Shown: positions 10,565-24,500, counted from the stretch's first letter. The stretch: DNA of 64,000 bases from Nereocystis luetkeana (GCA_031213475.1 JARUPZ010000002.1:7984830-8048829), one strand, 5' to 3'. A program made the numbers and translations. Notes: generated by a model from the sequence alone, not told the origin.

Positions 10565-13411
10565 CTGAGCGGTGAAGGGAGGGTCGTTGTGGATGCCGAT
10601 AGCAACGAGGGGAGACGGGAGCTTTGCCGGCGCGTGACTTGAAGGAAATGCGTTTTTACAGGGGGGAGGGGTAGATGGCTAGGTGCTCAGCGTGGTACTC
10701 GGGCACGCATGGCTGCGGCAGAGAGTGCCGGAAGGTGGGGGGGGGGGGGGGGGGCACAGTCATTGCAGCATTTTTTTTGTTTGCAGGCAATGCGTGAAGA
10801 GCTTGTTTATAGTGTCACGTACCAGGTATGTTTTATTTATTTTATGGGGAAGCGCCAAATGGGCGCGGCGTGAATATGGGCATTTGCGTGCCAACCACCG
10901 CAAATCGGATATAGAGCACGTACGCTTTGCTGGGCGCGTTATATTGCAGGAATGGCAAACGGCGGTTAGAGAGAGGAGGTTCCGTGCTGTTAGTACTACC
11001 AATACGTGCGAACTGTACACAATGTGATTATAATAGATTCGACCTTGTGGCGTCTCAGGTGTATGAGTCTCCCTGCTCCAATTCCTAACGGTCCGGCTTC
11101 GTGTGAAGTACCTGGGGGTGTATGTGTATGCAACCGGGGGCAGCCATTAGTTTCCGGAGCGCGTCCATTATTTTGCTCTGCGGAGCCTTTTATGTGGAGT
11201 CTGTGGTGTCGCTCTGCTCTGTTGTACGTGATCGATCGAAGGTTCGGCAGCATGGTTCGCTCAAAGCAAGCGCATAATAATGCCCTCCAGGCCAGCGAGA
11301 GGCTGACTCAATGGCCGCCACCGCTCAGGTGTTGCGTGGCCGGTTTGTGGCCGGTTCTTCAGATCGACTCGCAAGTCTCTGAATCGGAAAAGCCTCTATC
11401 GCCCCTCTGCCGGATGAATTATTAATAGCACTGTTTTCTTGTTAGATCTAGACCCCGGCGGCTCAACGAACGTGTCGTTCGGTTTCCCCTCAGCTCAATA
11501 TACAAACGAAATCAAGACATTAAAAAAAAACACTCCGCGAGGGTACGGATGCCCACATACAAAAAAAAAGCGCAGGCTATTCCATGCACTGGAAGCTTAT
11601 AGTAGAGCTACTCCTCTCACTCTCCTACACCAACCCCCCGTGTGCGACCCAGACCCGAACCGCCTCCTCCTGTGCGCTGGACCTCTTATCGCTGGGAAAT
11701 CGGATCGCTGGATCTCGTCACAGCGGTAAGTACATTTATTGAACCAACAGACACCAAAATAAGATAAAAATAATGGCGTGCAAAATAAAGCGCTTTCAAT
11801 AAGCAGCCCGGCCTGGCCCTACCAAAACCGAGACCAGGGGAAGAGAACACAAGAAACATTTGATAGATCCGAGGGGGACTGGAAAGTAAAGCGTCACACG
11901 AATGCGGTAACAGCCGTACCGCAACGTAACGCACCCAAAACTGCCCGTCTGTGCCGAGCAAAACTCGCTTACTCTCAAGTTGAAGCGTCTTGGGGGAAAA
12001 CATGCTGGCACCCAAGGTAGGACCGAGGTTACCGCCGTCGTGGGTAAAAACCTCTACGAGAGGACGGGGTGTGGAGCAAGGCGATTTATACTATCGCCAC
12101 CAAAAACGCCACCCCGTGACGTAGGAACAACGCGCGTCCAAAGCGTGGGCACACCTGGTACACCCTGCGCATTCACTCTGGGAGAAAAAAGGCGAAACAA
12201 GAAAAAACAGGGACAACCTGCAGCACGCCGTTACGGCTACAACCGACCACCACCCCACGCTTTCAACCTCTACAAAACCGCCGCAGATACTTCTATATTC
12301 TTACTCCTTCGCGTACGGGAGCCAGAAGAGGGCAAAACTCCATACGCAAAAGACTAATCAATGGAGATTTATTTTACTGCGCGATTCTCGTTCCACGAGC
12401 ACAACATTTGTCCGGCGGAAACCCCATACGACAACCACTATAGTGGAGAAGGGCCGGTGCTAGTTTACGCCGCGCGAACGCTCTATATATACGATGTACC
12501 GGATATACCATAAAAACCGGCACCTGATGCGTGCTCGAACAAGTTCGTACACCAAACAGATCAGATACATATACGACTAGACATTAAACTCCAACATTTC
12601 ACGATGAGCACACCCCCGACCGAAAGCCACACTCACGGCCCTTCAATCGATATACCCACAACAAGCAGTGGGGCTACTCACAGACGGCAAATAGTATACC
12701 TGGTAATCAGATACCAGTAGCAGCAACCGGTCGGGAGCAAACATCTGCCGTAGCGAATATGTTCTCGAGTGCAGTGAGTGGCCACAACAATTTCTGCGCG
12801 CTAAACCTCATGAATCTCCAGAAGCCCGACGCGCCCAGAAAAAGCCGACAGCCATAAATATCAATATCCACCCACACTCGACCAAAAATCCATCAACTGG
12901 GTTTATAGACACAAAATAGAACAACAAATCGAGCGACAACAGAACCTCGATTACAGAACGGATTAAAAAAAAAAAAACAGAACAAAACAAAACACAGGAC
13001 GCCAGCGTTGGAAACCTCGTGAACTACAGAACGAGTTCAAAAAAGAAAAAATAAAGCACAGGACGCCATCGCCGAACGGCAACCTCGTGGCAAGTACGCG
13101 AAGCGAAACGTCATCTGCTGACAGCAAGGCTCGAGCGCCGCCACCAGGATCGATCGGCATTTCCTACCTCCAGCATCGTCGACCATGCTAAAAAGGACAC
13201 GATGTGCTTCCATACTCTCAAGTCGAACGCCAACCCCCGCGCCCCCTGCGCCACCCTTGCTGCACCTGCGCCATTGCATCCTCGCTATGCCGCTCTCCAG
13301 CCACCTGACAGTGAGGCAGGCCACAGCGCCACCTAGAGCTTGGGTGGAATGGCTCCGGCAGCGCGGCCGGGGCAACCGGGGGGGGGGTCGGGCGAAATGC
13401 TTCTAAAAAAA
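10565..13411. other. Intergenic, 2.8 kb without a supported gene
   Basis: This begins after the VPS9 stop codon and contains a run of about 18 G at 10737-10754, several TACCWGGTA words and short ORFs only. On the minus strand, 13160-13375 carries exon-like sequence (VRLESMEAHRVLFSMVDDAG followed by a GTAGGA donor), which might be a further exon of the CH-domain gene if the TAG at 13412 is spliced over. I could not confirm this. Confidence 0.45.
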
Positions 13412-16400
13412 CTACCTGCACCCCCGAGTGACGCGAGACGACGAGCCCGTAGCGCTTGCGGCACCGGCGTACTCCGCGCCAAACGTCGGGCCGCTTTTAG
13501 AGACGTTAGTCCGCTCCATTGTCGCTTGGCTGCCCATGGTCCAGAGCGCGGAAGCCGACGCGTCCCCCGTCCCCGACGTGCTCGCTCCGAACGTTACCCC
13601 CTCCTTGATGATGACTCCACGCTCCATCGTTTTGCTCGAGCCCGCCATGAGCTGCGACATCGCGCCGGAGCTCTGCAACACCTTTCATTATCGAAATTTC
13701 GGGTTGGTTTTATTTGATTGAGAGCACGCCGAACGGATAAGCGGACGGAATAGGCGAAAAAAACTGAACCCATTCCCAAGTTTAGGGAGAAGTAAATAGC
13801 GACAATATATATGTATATTATATATGTCGTGCATCACATCGCCAAACGTTCATCACAGACACATCTCGTCGACATGTAAACAATAGGCTAAACAATAGGC
13901 AGATAGGCAAATACATAGGACTAAAACCGCTCGTGTGTCGGTGATCGGCACTCGCAAGTATATAATACCTGGTAACAAATAAGACTCTATACCGCTGCTG
14001 ATGTAAGTTCTCGTTGGCAAACGGATTTTCACGAGCGAAATACAAAATACACCGCCCCACTTCCCTCGTGCCGCTCGCTGGACATGCCATGCACATATTT
14101 CTCGTCGGCACTCTGTTAATAAGAAGAATGCTCCAGCAGAAAAATCTCCGGGGCTGCCCTGCTGCTTATAGTAATAAAGAGGAAACGCTACACCATTCTT
14201 CATCCATTTCCGTTGACGGACAGAACAGTGCGAGGAAAAAGAACCGCCTCAACCGTGCTGCTGGACGCAGGAGGCAGCAGTCAAGACGAATAGTGAGGAG
14301 GAGTGTAATTGGTGCAGACACCACGCGCAACTAAAAAGGTCAGGCTCTGTGCGGCTCGGATGATCGACCCGTTCCAACAACAAAAGTGCGCAGCAGCCCC
14401 CGGAAATGAAGGCCGCCGCCCAACGAATTGTCCGCGCGCATGGGCACGGACACACACGGAGAAACCAAGAGCAACGTTGGGTACGCCGCGTCAAGATGTG
14501 TGCAGGGTGCTCAACCATGTGAAGGCACGCACGCACAGCCACCATGAATACTGCAAGTGCAGCTAGCTGACTACAGTAGTTCTGTATGTATTTTACGGCA
14601 GGAAGAAAATGTGGAGGTCGCTCGCGTGAAAGGGGCAAAGGTCTTAGATTAGAGCTTGCATAGCACTCATGTATGAGTACGCATGCCCACCTGTTGTCGC
14701 TGCTGCTCGGTGGTCCATTCCCGCTTGTTGGAGTCCGTTTGTTTAATGCCGAGACGGGGTCCGTCGTACTCGGGGCAGCTCTTCTGCACCGTTTGGCCCA
14801 GAGCATGCTGTACGGTAAGCGTCGGTTCACGTTTCGGTGGCAATATTAGGAGAGCAGTCGTCATGTCATGTCATGGCTCTTACGAAGGGGCATGCGAGGA
14901 AGATTCAACCATGATTGTGTGAGTAACCAAAAGGCACAAATGCCTTCCCAGCGATCGTAGAAACACAACCAATCGTCGAACGTAGGAGGCAACGCAACAT
15001 ATATACTTCGTAGAAATGTAGCAAAAGGGAGAGAAGAGCAACAGAAAATCGAGGAAGAGGATACCTGGTACATGTTGGAACGAGCGCCAGAGCAAACGAA
15101 GCCACACCACTTCGATGCGGATATGAGTTTTGTCCGTAGTACGAACGAGCGGGGCAACATGTAAACAATACAATCACTTGAAATAAAACACAAGCGTACA
15201 AGGTGGCATACCCACACTACATACAGACGTCGAGCCGTGCGTATTGCAGACGGCTGGCTGGCTCACCAGACATCTGACGACGAGGCCAATGTCCTTCCCC
15301 TCAAACAGGTCCACCGTCTCGAACAGCGAGTACTCCGTCACGCCGACCGCCCTGCAGGCCTTTAAAAAGTTGCTGATGTTCTCCATCTGCTTGAACGGCA
15401 TACGAGAGTCGTTCACGCGCCGCACCGCGCCCGGCTTGATGCTGTTGATCAGCTCGCACAACCGGCGACCGCTCTTCAGCTCCTCCGCAAACTCGTCCAC
15501 GAACGGCTCCCCCGTCACATCCTCGATCCAATCCTGCGCCTCCCGCTCCGCCTGGTGGTCGTACGTTGCCTCGCGTCTCGCCGCAAGCTCGGCATCCAAT
15601 CCGTAGCCCCCGCCCCTCACGGTCGAGGACGGCCCTGGCCGGGAGGCGGCGCTCGAAGCCACGGATCGGGGGGAGAGTTGCGGGGATGTGGCCGCCTTCT
15701 CCGATCGCGGAGGTGAACGCGAAGGCGAGCGCGAAGGCGAGAGCGAGGCAGAGGGTGATTTCGCGGAAACGTTGACGGTAGACGCCACGGACGCCACAGA
15801 GCGACCCTGACCCTGGCCCTGCTGCGCCTGTTGCGAAGATTCGAACGCCGTAGGCTTGGGCAGGGTACTCGCCGGCGCCGGCCGAACCTGGGGAACGCTG
15901 CGGCTACCATCTCCCGAGCCGCGAGCGTTGGGCGAGACGCTCCCTGTGGCACAGCTGTCTTCGACGCGCACCGCCTGCGAGAATCGAGAGGATACGTCGT
16001 CCGGCTTGGCTGTCGCAGCGACCGAGGTAGTCTTCGCGGGCGGCGACCCGCTGTTGATCTCCCGGTAGGCAGGTGGAGGAAGCCGTTCACCTCCGCCAGA
16101 CGTCCCAGTCCCCACCACTGCTGGAGGCGGCAGCTGGGGCTTCTTGCGCTCGCCTGAGCCCCACCGAGCGGCCGACTCGTCGAACGGCGGCGGAGGCAGC
16201 TGCGCGACCGCGGCACCGTTAACGGACGGGATTGTGGCAATCGAGCCATCCCCCGCCGAGGCGTCGAAGCACGGCGACGACGGCGCCGACGAGTCATACA
16301 CCGGCGACGGCGACTGAGTGCGCACGGGAGACGCCTGCGGCGATAGCGGTACCTCCGTCGGTGTTGACACTGACGGCAACGGCGAGTTGGCCGGGGCCAC

Positions 16401-19400
16401 ACCGTACCGTGAGCTGGAAGACCTCAAACCTGCTTGCCCTGAAGTGGCCGTGAGCCCAGCCTTCGCGGCCGTTGCGAGCTTGAGAGGGCTCTTTTGCAGG
16501 GGTTTCAATCCCAGGTGCGGGCCTTTGAAGTCGGGGCAGTTGAGCTGCACAGTCCCGCCAAGCGCGTGCTGCGGCGGACACAGGGGCGGCGTGAAAGACG
16601 AGGGAAGTCATGCCGGCCAGGGCGGTAGTAAGAATGCGTCTGCAAGCAAGCTGTGCCGGGAAATCTATCGGATTCACGCTCAAAGCAAAAGCAGTACATA
16701 CGAATATACCTGGTACAATACTATTCTGTATTGTTGTCAAATGTCAAATGCAACACACAGAATGTGATAATGACGTATATACGCACAATATAATGTGTAC
16801 GTATATACAATTCGTACAAGCTCAAACTTTACAATTTACACGAGCAGTATAAATAAATAGTAAAAGTACATTATTATTAATGGAAATGATTCCGCATGAA
16901 GATGACCAAACGGCAGTGGCAGTAAAGCAACGGCATCATAAAATACCAGCGAAGAACTGCTGTTGCGTCGTCTTTGGGATGAATACTCGTACATAATAGC
17001 AGATGTTATCACATTGTCACATTGTTCCTGATTACTTTCTACCCTCTTGCCCCACTCGCTAAGCGAGCGTGAGTTCGTCGTTCTCGTCAGATTTGTCGGA
17101 TGCCGCGGTACCGCCCCTGCTTGTTGCAGGCGACCAGGCGAGCGTGACTTCTAGTCTCCAGCACACCACAGCCAGCACCCAGCACACCACAGCAGACAGC
17201 ACAGCTAACCAATCCGCCGGATACGCGGGATAACTTTTAGGATTGAGTAGCAGCAGTATTAATAGTATCAGTACGTAAGGAAGCAGTGATGCGTGATTCC
17301 CCGGGCGGGGGCGTTGTTTCCTCACATTGATCATGTTCGCCCTTATTTTTGCTTTCCCGCGTACATAGCCGTTACCGAGACCTCAGAGGTCACATACCGT
17401 TACTGAGACCTCATAGGTCACATAGCGGACTCTCCTCCCCCCTCCCTACTACGGTTCGTCCCTTGCAATATTATCGCGACAAGACTTCAGTGCAGCCCTT
17501 TCTTCCCTCATCAACTCGCGTCCAACCAGCTCACGTCCGGGAAACAGAGTCTGCCTTTCAATTCAGCCTTGGGCAAAAAAAAACTGTTTCCTCTCTATAT
17601 ATAGGCCGAGGACCGTAAGACATCGTTTCGAGGCGGGGACAAAACTTATCATCCCCGAGTGGCCGATGTACTATACGACGCATAAGTGTACGATTCGTTC
17701 AGACCTTCCGGCATTCCTTTTCTGCGTTTTTACTTTACGTCTGAAGGTAGGGCGCAGTTGCGCACGCACAATCTGATTGTCTCCATATGTGACGGCTTCA
17801 ATTGATGTTTCCAGCATGTATTTCCCCAGGCCCTCCTTGACTTGAAAGACATTGAAAAAAACACGAATCCCCCAAAGACCGATGACAATAGAGACGACGT
17901 GTCAAAGTTTAGTTCCCATACTACTGCTGCAATGCTTTCAAGAAACAGCTAAAGTTATTCTCGTACCGCTGCTGTGGAAACAATAAGAAAAAAAAATGTT
18001 TTTTGTAATTTTTTCTTCGTTCACACGGCTCCACGCGGCGCTTTTTTTTGGTCGTCGTAGATTGCCAATACGCTGATAAAAAGTCGGCTCATGCGACAAC
18101 AGACCTTCGATCTCAACACAGATCCAATACAACCCACGGCCAATCCGCTTGATGCCGGGCAAGGCCAACGAATGTAGATGGCAGCCTAGCAAATATCAGG
18201 TGGGTCCAAGGTCCACAGCTAGGCGAGAGCTTGCCGGCGGCGTCCTACGCTGTGCTTCCTCCCAAACCTGAAAAAAAGAACTATATTTTGCCATCCGAAG
18301 GGGATCGAGAAATGTTGTCGTCTGTTTTCTACATGCACACCAGCGGCCAACCGTTTTTTTAACAAACGCCTGCCCAGCGTCCGCCACAGAAAAACCGGTC
18401 ATTGTGTGAACACTGTTGTAACCCTAACCCTTTCAGGGCTGCAGTCTCGTTGTGGGGACAATTTGGGACAAACTACTTGGAATTTGACTGGTGTGTCCCC
18501 AAAACGGGGCTGGAGTTCTAAAAGGGCTAAGGTGGGTCGGAGCCCCTAACGGGCGCGCACCGTTCAGAGTTCATTCATGACGCAAACGTTTGTTCTGTCG
18601 ATCGGGGTCAGTCGGGGACTCGGAATCTCGCCATTTCGAATAAACATTCGCTGAGTTTATCCTAGCCGATCTTTGCTGAGGTTGACTTCGTCCCAGGAAT
18701 TATATTTTCCGGGGGTTTTCCGAAGTTTGGAACTTTCGTTTTGAAGAATCGTGCTCATAGCGAGCGGTACTGAAATGTTCCGGCGGGTATATTTGGAATT
18801 CAAACTTTTTATGGAACAGAGCGTTCCCACTGCCATAGGTCTAACTCGCACAGAATATTTCAGTACTTTACCAGGTGTCTGTATAACTATCTGTGTGTTT
18901 GGGGGTTCGAGAACACGGTACAGGCTACTTATCTATTTGCGCGGCTTAATGCTGTTATACCGTACTTTACATTTATGCATGGTTCGAAAAATGTTCGGGA
19001 GGTTCCATGCCATCCCATCTAGCGGGCGTTGGTTTAAGCCGGACACGCGCCGAATATCAATCCTCCCAAAAATATTTTTCCCTCCAGGTCTATGAATTTC
19101 CCTACCGCCACTGGAGGTGAATATTATTGATCTGAATACTATTAATAAATACCTGGTAAATACTACCACCAATCATATACTTAGCTGTTTTTTTGGCTTT
19201 ATAAATATACTTGTGGGTACGTTCGTATTATATTCGTACCATATTCGTTCTGGATTCTGGATACGTACTGGATACTGGTATAAATACACGTCATGGTACT
19301 CCGTACCTGGTACCACGGACTCCTTCGTCAGAGAGTTTTTGTTCATGAAAAAAATATGTCGTACAATACGTGTGATGACTCGATTGAAGGAGACCACAAA

Positions 19401-21153
19401 CCATTAATACGTACTCGTCCTGGTGAATCCTCACATCCTCACACAACAACAACAACACACAGCACACCCCCATTTACCACATAAATCCTGCTTGGTCGTG
19501 CCGGAGCTCTCGAGATTGTTGCTTGTCAAGCGACTCGGAATTCGGACGAGTTTTTTTGCTGGCTGGACGTCCCGTCCCGCCCCGGCACCAGGTCGAAAAC
19601 GCTCACAGGAGCCCAACAAACACGAGCACGCTTCTGGCCCACGAGAACGGTTCCGGAAAGGGACGACGCTACTTTAACTTCGAACACTCACAATGACAGG
19701 ACTCGTACTTATGATACGTGCGTATCCTATATACCAGCCACATACCTGGTACCAGATATGTATGTAAAATGGCATTACAAGTTACAAGACAACAGAGTGC
19801 GTGGTACGAATAAGATGCCAGTCACGTGAGGTGAAAGTAGAGGTCGAGGGCAGCAACGGCTGTACTCACCTGTGGGATATTGTCGTTTTTTTCAATATGA
19901 AACTCTACTTTTGCTGCTGCTGTAGTAACCCAGAGGGGTAGGTAGCAATGATGATGACGATGGTGTTCTCACATGGCATTCCGGTACGTACTATAGCACT
20001 GCTGGTGCCCTGCTGCCGTGTAATACTGCATGTGTCTGCTATTAATAATGTACCGGTAAGTCTACAAAGTACACACCTCTGTTGTACGTAAGTAGCTATT
20101 TAGGCGAGTACGGGGGGTGGTCTGTCCATGTACTCGAAACGTCGAATCCAACGACACGAGGGAAGTTGAGGCGAGGAGAGAGAACCCTCAAAAGAACGGG
20201 TATTTTGCTCGTGCGGTTATCCTGCAGCAGTTCTCCTGCAGCACCGACACCATAACGAACGCCCGTCGGCAAACCGGCAAGCCTCCCACTCGTGATGCGC
20301 CAAACACCAGACACAGCCTCGCGATCATACTGCCCGTGGTACGTGGTGCCTCAGGGCGGGGAAGTTCTGAACAAAAATGGCCGCGTGCGTGGCTTACTTC
20401 GGCACCTACAACATCGCTTCGACTCCTTCAAATCTGAACGGCCCTAGAATCCCAAACCAAATCAAGAATACATAAAAAAACACCAATAACTCATAAAACA
20501 ACAATGCGCAGTAGTGCTCGAAGGGTTGGATATGAATGGCTGTATTTGTGCAACGCAGACGACGATACCACAGCACACACACGGAAGCACAGCTCGACGC
20601 AGTGAGCATGCACGTGCAATGCGGGGGATTGGTGTGACGGGCGCAGACAGCAGTGGCGCAACACGTGGAGCAACAACAGCACTCGCGCCGATGCAGAGGC
20701 AATAAACAGCAAGTAAACCCACCAGCACTTGCAGTAAAAAAGCTTTTCGCAGCAGGCAAAAAATCTCAGGTTTCGCAAAAAAGGCAGAAGAGACCCGCTC
20801 GCTCGCATCTCACTCACCAGGCACTTCACCACAATCCCCAGATCCTTCAGCTCGAAGAGGTCAACGGTCTCGAACAAGGAGTACTCCGGCACACCAACCA
20901 CCCGGCAGGCCTTTAAGAAATTGGAAATGTTCTCCATCTGCTTGAAAGGCATTCCCGGAGAATTGTTGACTCGACGGACAAACCCCGGCTTTATGGCGTT
21001 CACCAGGTTGCACAGCCTCCTCCCATCGCGCAGCTCCTCCGCAAACTCCCCCTGGAAGGCCTCCCCGGTCACCTCCTCGATCCAAGTCTGCGCCTGGGCT
21101 TCGAGCTCGATGCTGTAGACAGCTGAAGAAGTCGGATTGGTGCCCCGGACCAT
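13412..21153 (-). CDS. Tandem calponin-homology domain protein with calponin-like repeats
   Basis: Predicted as four minus-strand exons, 21153-20818, 16568-15267, 14807-14691 and 13672-13412, encoding 671 residues. All three introns (4249, 459 and 1018 bp) are phase 0, with GT-AG ends. Exon 1 holds CH domain 1 (EAQAQTWIEEVTGEAF to LGIVVKCL). Its last helix continues in exon 2 (HALGGTVQLNCPDFKGP). Residues about 140-450 are a Ser/Pro-rich linker with PPPP and SPSRSPSRSP runs. CH domain 2 (residues about 455-546, EAQDWIEDVTGEPF to IGLVVRCL) again ends at an intron, and exon 3 supplies HALGQTVQKSCPEYDGP. Exon 4 has two calponin-like repeats (AGSSKTMER..VTFGA and MGSQATMER..PTFGA). Single CH domains with such repeats are typical of transgelin/calponin actin-binding proteins, so actin bundling or stabilising is the likely role. 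The start at MVRGTN is chosen because it precedes the CH domain directly. Two separate genes are an alternative, but the phases fit one. Confidence 0.75.
17380..17600 (-). mobile_element. SINE-like element body (minus orientation)
   Basis: Read on the minus strand, this has the same order of words as the elements at 33895 and 47575: GCGAGTTGATGAGGGAAGAA, then TCGCGATAAT, GACGAACCGTAG, a GGGAGGGGGG run and CTATGTGACC. An A-run lies at the expected side. It sits in intron 1 of the CH-domain gene. Confidence 0.6.
17955..18850 (-). mobile_element. Truncated copy of a TIR transposon (family of 27138-27958)
   Basis: Aligned in reverse, this matches 27138-27900 through many blocks: TTCTCGTACCGCTGCTGTGG, GAGAGCTTGCCGGCGGCGTC, GGTGGGTCGGAGCCCCTAAC, CTCGGAATCTCGC and CCATAGGTCTAA. 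The right end (18815-18840) keeps the terminal inverted repeat GCGTTCCCACTGCCATAGGT, but the left terminus is missing. A MITE-like insert at 18425-18540 interrupts it. Confidence 0.7.
18425..18540. mobile_element. MITE inserted in a TIR transposon copy
   Basis: A roughly 110 bp element flanked by TAA starts CCCTTTCAGGGCTGCAGTC and ends CTGGAGTTCTAAAAGGG, with inner GGGGACA and TGTCCCC inverted. It is related to 35561-35656. The other transposon copy (near 27425-27435) reads CCACCCTAGGGTCACC without the element, which is an empty site. Confidence 0.7.
18860..20800. other. Intron sequence, nothing recognised
   Basis: The remainder of intron 1 of the CH-domain gene is AT-rich and contains several TACCWGGTA words (19150, 19304, 19743) and short ORFs only. 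Confidence 0.4.
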
Positions 21154-21590
21154 GATACGATACAGGGTAACCAAGGGTGGTGCTTGCGAATGTTTGTGGT
21201 GAAGTTTCAACGCTATCGGCTGGCACAAACCCCCCCTCTCTTCACAAATTAGGAGCTAGAAGTACGCACCACAGCAAGCAGGCGAGTGAGCGCTCTAGTT
21301 CGGGCGGGGGCTCGGTAGTTTGCAGCGAATCTAGGTGGGGTGTGACCTCCAATGGGGACCCCGAAACACACGTTCATAAGTTATCTATCCAAACATGGTT
21401 GAAGATAACGCCATCTCAGCGGTATATGAACTCCCAATAAACGTAATTCCGATGTTCCCACGATGCTCCCACGAACGAAGGTGAGCACTGCTGTTCCGTG
21501 TGATTCCACAAGCAATTGGCGACAACTGACGGTTCATCAGTAACCTCAGCTACAAGAGCAGGGCCACCATTGGTGATAGAATAATCGTAG
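21154..21590. promoter_or_regulatory. Divergent upstream region between CH-domain and hydrolase genes
   Basis: About 440 bp separate the start codons of the minus-strand CH-domain gene and the plus-strand hydrolase gene, so it should carry both promoters. I see no clear TATA box or palindromic operator; a CTCGTTGCAG just after the hydrolase ATG resembles a splice acceptor and leaves some doubt about that start. Confidence 0.4.
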
Positions 21591-24500
21591 ATGCTCCTCA
21601 TTTTCTTCCTCGTTGCAGAATTATCATTGGCACTGCTGTTCTCGGTGACCCCTGTTCATTCTTTCGTTCTGCATTCCTCCAGCACGCCACGGTACGTACA
21701 AGCCCGAGCCATGACTTCCACTACGACGATTGGGTCCGCCCCTGGTACGACAGCTGTCGGCGAAGGAGCGGCGCCAGGGTTACCGAGCACGGAGCGGAAG
21801 TCACAGTTCAGTATATGTAACGATGAAGAGGGATACACTCTGAACGGAGTGATGACCGTGAAGAACGAAGGGTCGAAGTCTTTGTGGGTGCTATGCCACG
21901 GCCTCTGCTCGAGCTGCGAAGGGACTGTCCCGCGTTTCGTAAGCGACGAGCTGAACGCCAACACGTTCAGGTAAGCTCCACTTAGGCCCGCACCCGTCAT
22001 CTGCTCATAGTTTGATGTGCTGGCTTTGATTGTGTTTAGTTTAGGTTTGCCTCGCTTCCTCGCGCGGACGGCTGAAACGAGCGTCAAGAGAAAAGCAAAA
22101 GAAGATAGAGTGTATTATAGTCACCTCCAGTGTACAGACCTCGCATTCCTGTGTAGCGCGCGGCGTGCGGCGTGTTGAATACATGCCTGGCGTTCATGAT
22201 ACATCATGCCCACAGGCCACCCAGGCACAATCAGTACTCACGGTAGATGCCAGGTATAATAGGGCAGCAGTCGTAACCTCCCACTGGGACGAAGTGTGCG
22301 TACGTGCGTCTGATAAGAGATACCTGCAGTATAGCAGTACCGCTTCTATCTATTCTTATGACGCCGCAGGTAACAGCCCTATTCGTTCATGGATGCCAAG
22401 TGCCAAGCAGGAACTGGCACGTACTCGTACGCGTACCTTTTGAAGGTTGCCCTGCGATAGGAGTATAATACTGCTGCCCGCGTACGTGCTACTTGGCGCT
22501 GCTGTATTCGTATCAGGTATTAAATACGAGATGCTCCGCTCCGCGGCCGGCATACGCCCCCCGCTACGCTCGCTCAGGAAGGAAAAGTACATCAAATTAT
22601 CCGAAGCGGACAGAGGTCCGTGATTGATTTTACAGCAGTAGTTTTATTGTTGTAGTTGCGAAAAGGCGACTTCACATTGCCAAGAATCCCGCCGTCATGC
22701 TCCAGGAAAAAACAGTTCGGACGCCAGATACATTTATGAGTACAACACCTTCGAGTATTATACCAGGTACGTACTAGTATTCCTTTTTGGGGCCCTCCCC
22801 CCACAACCGTCCGGGGCGCTCCTCCACCGCCACACCTCCACTACCACAGGACTCGCTCCGCCAGAAGCTGGGGCGTACCCGACCTGGATCGCTGTATAGC
22901 GGGGATGAACTTTAAATCGCAGACATGCTATTCGTTGCTCCGAGCTTGCACGTGCTGTGCTGTTGTGGGGAGACCGAGCCTCGCCAACTTCAACGAATGA
23001 GAGCCTGTCTGACTGCTGACTGCTACCAACTCGCCCCTGAAAATAAATATACTGGGAATTATCTTGAAAATAGTGGTAATCTAAAAATATGGACTGCGTG
23101 ATACCCAATGTATAACTTCATCATAGTATCGCCTCTAATACCAACTTGTTTTTAAAATATATACCTCACGTACTTCAAAATCAACTTTTGTAAGCTCCCT
23201 TCGTGCAACGTCAAAAAAAAGTATCTCTCACATACTCCGAAATCACCTTCTGCTAGCTGCCTTCGTGCAACGTTCCAAGATCTTGTCCTTGCAACGTCAT
23301 CTTCGAAACACGCATGTGTTCCTGCCCGCCTGCGCTTTGAACATCCGGTCCTCGTCATCTACCGCCCCTTGACCCGAAGCCCATCGAAGTAAGAATCTTT
23401 CGAGCTACCGAGAGGTTCACGCAATCCTCTCTGTCCTCTTTTGTACACTACATACGTCGCGCTGTGGACTATTACAGACAACAAAGCAGTACCTTCCTCT
23501 ATAGCTCTTAAACAACACCCAATTTCCAAATCATCCTCCCTATCTCCTTCTGCGTACCGCAGCACACTGCTGTACACACACAACCATGCACGCTTAACAC
23601 GAGAAGGTATCTCCCCCAACAAAGTTTGTTTGTCCCGCCGCGTTGTTGGTCGAGATCGTATTTTCCCGTGACATATCGAAAACCCGCCGCAATTGGTATT
23701 ATTCACAGCTACAGTAAGCAACCGACTTCACCTCCCGTATAGAGAGGATGAGGAGCGACGCTCGCTACACCGCGTTGTTGGTGGCCCGTGGCGATGATGA
23801 TGAGTTTCGGCGCGAAGACCTTGCCCCGAGCAAAGACAACTCAACTGCATACAGCAGCGGAAGGAAGAAGCTTGCCTGCAGCACCTGTTGTGAGACAACA
23901 CAAACCGCTTATCGTCGCAACGCGGAGACTCACGAACGAACTGGCTCGATGCGTTACCGGTAATAAAAGTTGACCGAAGGCATACGACACCTGACTATAC
24001 CTCCAACAGGGCGCGAAGTCGGCCAATGGGTTGGCCGCGTCTGTCTGTCTGCCTCGCAACTATCAACCCGGCCGCGAGAGACGAGTTAACCCGTATTCTT
24101 CACACAGTTAGTTATTTACCCATTTATCTCTATCTCACAGCCGTGCTTCTCGCGCGTTTATCACTCGTTTCCGGTCCACTTTCTTCGCTTTTGCGAGACG
24201 CTTGTTCGCGGTGCGAAAGACGTTAGCTCTCCTAGCAGGAGCGGATGTATGACGCGTATGCGTGGTTCGTTTATCATCCTCCGTCGGTTCACGTTTGCTC
24301 GTGCCTGCTTCGTTTGATCCGCGTCGATTTTTACCACTCGGCTTGACGCTGCTGCTGCTGCTCCTCCCTCTGTTGTTTCGCCATCGTATGGTGCTGTGTT
24401 GCTGGCACCCTGCTCGGGCTCCACCACTACTTTAATATCAGTAAGAATCACGATGATCCAAAACAGTTTTTCACGACGTCAAAACTCGCCCTATATCACC

